NCBI GenBank assembly: GCA_947625285.1
Contig: CANQNS010000002.1
Span: 62,001-126,000 of the forward strand
Direction of reading: 5' to 3'
DNA from: an uncultured Oscillospiraceae bacterium
GTDB taxonomy: Bacteria > Bacillota > Clostridia > Oscillospirales > Oscillospiraceae
DNA length: 64,000 nt
Positions 60,842-64,000 of this stretch are shown here, piece by piece. Under the pieces are notes generated by a model. It saw nothing but the letters and a program-made list of their open reading frames with translations, made no database searches and had not been told where the DNA came from. Position 1 is the first letter of the stretch, and every line of letters begins with the position of its first letter. Both the position numbers and the translations under genes were made by a program.

Positions 60842-61786
60842 TTAGTAGAACGTTGCCACAGTCTGTTCCGGGGGCGTGGCGGTCTCCAGGTTCAGGACCG
60901 TCAGCACCGGGCCCTTTTTGCCGTAGCCCTTGTGCCACTTCACGTCCACATGGGCGGTGACGGTGAGCCACTGGCCGCTGGAGAGCCGGGCCGCGTCCGG
61001 CCAGCGGCAGATGAGGCCGGTGAACTGGATGTCGTTGACGCAGCAGGTCATCAGCTGCCGGCCAAAGACGAAGTTGTCCGCCGCCAGGCGGGGGCTCTTG
61101 GCGACCATGGCCTTGTAGCGCAGGGTCTTGCCGTCGTACTTGGAGAAGTCCTCGGACAGATCCGAGTAAAAGAGGGCGTAGTCCTCGTCCTTGATCTCCA
61201 CCACCGGGGCGTTCAGGTCGAAGGGCAGGGGGTCCTCGATCTCGTCATACTCCACCTTGCCGTCCGGGGCCTCGTAGGCGATATCCGCCCGGCGGGTGAC
61301 GGCGCGGACGATCTTGTGCAACTCCAGCTTGTCGATATCCGGCTTGCAGCGGTTGAACACCACCAGCTCGCAGCTTTTCAGCTTGTCGTACACAAGCTGG
61401 CGCATATTGGCGTTGTAATTGACGAAGGTGTTGGCGTCGCAGAACAAAAACTCCTGCGCCACCACCCAGCTCTGGGGCATCCGCTGGTAGAGGCTGTCCA
61501 GCATCCACATGCCGTTGTACTCCACCAGCACCCGCTCCGCCCGGTGCTTTTTCACCAGCGCGTCCAGCGGCTCTGCCTGCAGGTCCTCCTCGTTTTCGAT
61601 GGGCTCGATGAACACGTTCCTGCCGGAAAAGCTGTCCGGCTCGTATTCCTCCTCGCCCTCCTCGCACAGCAGCAGAAGCGTCCGCTCTCCCTGGTTGAAG
61701 CGGGGATCGGCCAGGGTCTCCTGGATGAACTTAGTCTTGCCGGCCTCCAGAAAGCCGGTGAAAAGATAGACGGGTATCTGTTTCAC
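60842..61786 (-). CDS. CobW/HypB/UreG-type GTPase family protein with C-terminal extension
   Basis: VYLFTGFLEAGKTKFIQETL; NRCKPD. Confidence 0.82.
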   Translation of the reverse strand: MKQIPVYLFTGFLEAGKTKFIQETLADPRFNQGERTLLLLCEEGEEEYEPDSFSGRNVFIEPIENEEDLQAEPLDALVKKHRAERVLVEYNGMWMLDSLYQRMPQSWVVAQEFLFCDANTFVNYNANMRQLVYDKLKSCELVVFNRCKPDIDKLELHKIVRAVTRRADIAYEAPDGKVEYDEIEDPLPFDLNAPVVEIKDEDYALFYSDLSEDFSKYDGKTLRYKAMVAKSPRLAADNFVFGRQLMTCCVNDIQFTGLICRWPDAARLSSGQWLTVTAHVDVKWHKGYGKKGPVLTVLNLETATPPEQTVATFY

Positions 61787-62898
61787 AGCCCGAACAGCTC
61801 CTTCACGGCGTTCTCATGGAGATCCGCGCCAATGACGCACACCCGGCCGGCCACGTTGGCGGGGCCGGTGCGGACGTCCTTCTCCCCGGGGGTGTAGTCA
61901 AAGTGGACCCAGGTCCCGTCCGGGGCGGGCACGTAGCCCTTGGCCCGGATCACCAGGCCATAGGCCGCCTGGTCCGACAGGGCGTCCAGTATGGCGTCGA
62001 TGTCCGCGGCGGCGTACTTCTTAGAGGTCTCCGCGCCCCAGCTCTGGAACACCTCGTCCGCGTCGTGGCCGTGGTGGTGATGATGGTGGTGGTGTCCGTG
62101 TTCATCGTGGTCGTGGTGGTGGTGATGCTCATGCTCATGCTCGTCACCGTCCTCGTCCTCGTCATGGTCGTGGTGGTGGCGCTCATGCTCGTCATGGTCG
62201 TGGTCGTGGTGGTGATGGTGGTGGCAGGCGCAGTCCGGGTCGTCGCACTCCTCTTCTTCCTCCCGGTAATGCTCCTCCAGCAGAGCGGCCAGCTCCGCGC
62301 CGATGGAATTTTTCCTGTCGATGGCGTCCAGGATCTGCCCGCCGGTGAGGGCGTCCCAATCGGTGGAGACGATCACGGCCTCGGGGTTTTTCTCCCGCAG
62401 CAGGGCCTCGGCCTGGGCGATCTTGTCCTGGGAAAGACCGCCGGTGCGGCTGAGGACGATGCAGTTGGCGGACTGGACCTGGTTATTGAAAAACTCACCG
62501 AAGTTTTTCATGTACATTTTTGCCTTGGAGGCGTCCACCACGGTGGTGAGGCCCCCCAGGACGAACTGGTCCCCGGCGGACTGGACCGCCGCCACGATCT
62601 CCGACAGCTTGCCCACGCCGGAGGGCTCGATGAGGATGCGGTCAGGGTGATACTGCTCGTCCACCATCCGCAGGGCCTGGCGGAAGTCGCCGGTGAGGCT
62701 GCAGCAGATGCAGCCGGACTCGATCTCGTTGACCACCACGCCGGCGTCCTTCAAAAAGCCGCCGTCGATGCCGATCTCACCGAACTCGTTTTCGATGAGC
62801 ACCAGCTTCTGGCCCTTATAGCCGTCGGCCAGGAGCTTCTTGATCAGCGTGGTCTTGCCCGCGCCCAGGAAACCGGAAAAGATGTCGATCCTTGTCAT
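61783..62898 (-). CDS. CobW-family GTPase/metallochaperone with His-rich metal-binding segment
   Basis: FSGFLGAGKTTLIKKLL, ESGCICCSL (CxCC), and a His/Asp/Glu-rich stretch. Confidence 0.9.
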   Translation of the reverse strand: MTRIDIFSGFLGAGKTTLIKKLLADGYKGQKLVLIENEFGEIGIDGGFLKDAGVVVNEIESGCICCSLTGDFRQALRMVDEQYHPDRILIEPSGVGKLSEIVAAVQSAGDQFVLGGLTTVVDASKAKMYMKNFGEFFNNQVQSANCIVLSRTGGLSQDKIAQAEALLREKNPEAVIVSTDWDALTGGQILDAIDRKNSIGAELAALLEEHYREEEEECDDPDCACHHHHHHDHDHDEHERHHHDHDEDEDGDEHEHEHHHHHDHDEHGHHHHHHHHGHDADEVFQSWGAETSKKYAAADIDAILDALSDQAAYGLVIRAKGYVPAPDGTWVHFDYTPGEKDVRTGPANVAGRVCVIGADLHENAVKELFGL

Positions 62899-63182
62899 GA
62901 ATATCGCCTTTCTTGTGGTAAATAATAAGAAACTGTTCACAAAAGACCCATAGAGATGGGGTATAATCTGCTACTGTGAGGATTATAGCACATTTTTCCC
63001 CCAAAGAAAAGGGAGGGAGAACTTTTCCCGCCGGGGGGATCTTATATTGTCGATTTTGCTATGGCATATTCAAAAACAGTGTGCTATAATACCGAAGTAC
63101 GGCTATTTTGCCGGGAACGACGAGCGCGTAACGGTGGGCCGGCGGGAGCCGGCGGCCGTCTGCCATATATCGGAGGGAAGAT

Positions 63183-64000
63183 ATGAAACGACTGTTGGCA
63201 TTGATCCTTGCCGTATTGACGCTGCTGCCCTGTGTGTTGACCGCCTGCATCAGCCGGCAGGCCGCCGAGATGCAGCAGGGCGGCACGGTGCAGGCGAGCA
63301 GCGGAGCGCAGTTCCACACCGTGACTTTCCATCAGAACGACACGATCATCCAGCAGGTCACCGTGCTCCACGGCGCGTGGCTGGACCAATACCCGAAGGG
63401 CTTTGAGTGGCGGGACGCGGAAGGCTCGCCGGTGGACCCGGCGCGGCTGTCCGTCATGGAGGACATGGACCTGTTCGTCCGGGAGGATATCGACGTGCGG
63501 GCCCAGCACGTGATGTTCCTGGCCTGTGAGGACAAGCTGTTCCGGCCTGATGACAACGTGACCCGGGGCCAGTTGGCCCAGATCGTGGAGATGCTGCTGG
63601 GCGAAGAGGAGGAGAAGAAGTCCAAAAAGGCCGCGAAGAGCGACTTCTCCGACGTGGCCGCCACGGACGAATGCTTTGACGCGGTGGAGCGGGTCAGCGA
63701 GCTGGGCCTCATGCACGGCAACGGGGACGGCCTGTTCCGGCCCGATGACAACGTGACCCGGGCGGAGCTGGTGACGGTGCTGTGTCGGGTCATGGACGTG
63801 GGGGAGACCCCCGCTCTGGCCTTCCCGGACGTGACGGCGGACCACTGGGCCATGGGCAGCATAGCCGCCGCCATGAGCGCGGGCTGGCTCAACGGCTTTG
63901 ACGACGGCAACTTCTATCCCGACGCGCCCGTGACCCGGGCGGAGGCCGCCGTGCTGATAAACCGGGCCCGGGGCCGGCAGGTGAACCAGAACGCCATCAG
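63183..64000 (+). CDS. SLH-domain lipoprotein (3' truncated by window edge)
   Basis: Open frame from ATG 63183: MKRLLALILAVLTLLPCVLTACIS lipobox; SLH repeats LFRPDDNVTRGQLAQIVEML, LFRPDDNVTRAELVTVLCRV, NFYPDAPVTRAEAAVLINRA. Confidence 0.85.
   Translation, partial: MKRLLALILAVLTLLPCVLTACISRQAAEMQQGGTVQASSGAQFHTVTFHQNDTIIQQVTVLHGAWLDQYPKGFEWRDAEGSPVDPARLSVMEDMDLFVREDIDVRAQHVMFLACEDKLFRPDDNVTRGQLAQIVEMLLGEEEEKKSKKAAKSDFSDVAATDECFDAVERVSELGLMHGNGDGLFRPDDNVTRAELVTVLCRVMDVGETPALAFPDVTADHWAMGSIAAAMSAGWLNGFDDGNFYPDAPVTRAEAAVLINRARGRQVNQNAI

Noticed and set aside
61816-62925. 369-aa plus-strand ORF with Val/Met-rich repeats
   Set aside because: Antisense shadow of the His-rich CobW gene (CAT/CAC codons read as GTG/ATG).

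Overview
The window is about 64 kb of high-GC Firmicutes/Clostridia-type chromosome (Oscillospiraceae-like by gene content). Left to right it contains: (1) a selenium locus, 5'-truncated selD, then selA, selB, a LysR regulator and an SGNH hydrolase; (2) an ~8.9 kb, more AT-rich type I restriction-modification island (fic, hsdM, hsdS, an AlbA_2/Schlafen-type gene, a 124-aa ORF, hsdR, a 60-aa ORF), bounded by direct repeats that contain the last codons and terminator of guaA; (3) guaA, an ANTAR regulator, type III glutamine synthetase with an attenuator-like leader, and asnA; (4) rplJ-rplL with an L10-leader-like region, flanked by two ~97% identical 191-bp multi-hairpin elements, one of which interrupts a small gene; (5) a serine recombinase and a radical-SAM RiPP-like gene cluster (HprK-like kinase, PqqD, S24/S26-type peptidase, an unlisted 46-aa precursor-like ORF, two tandem radical SAM/SPASM proteins, nucleotidyltransferase, ABC exporter); (6) housekeeping genes (DUF362, FAD oxidoreductase, hemZ, nucleoside kinase, secA, pgeF, peptide-binding lipoprotein, cdd); (7) the complete S10-spc-alpha ribosomal protein region, rpsJ to rplQ, including an rpsC with an Arg/Gly-rich tail; (8) two CobW-type GTPases, one very His-rich, and a 3'-truncated SLH lipoprotein. 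The strongest candidates for something undescribed are the RiPP-like cluster and the 191-bp multi-hairpin elements. All family calls come from reading translations; no database search was run.
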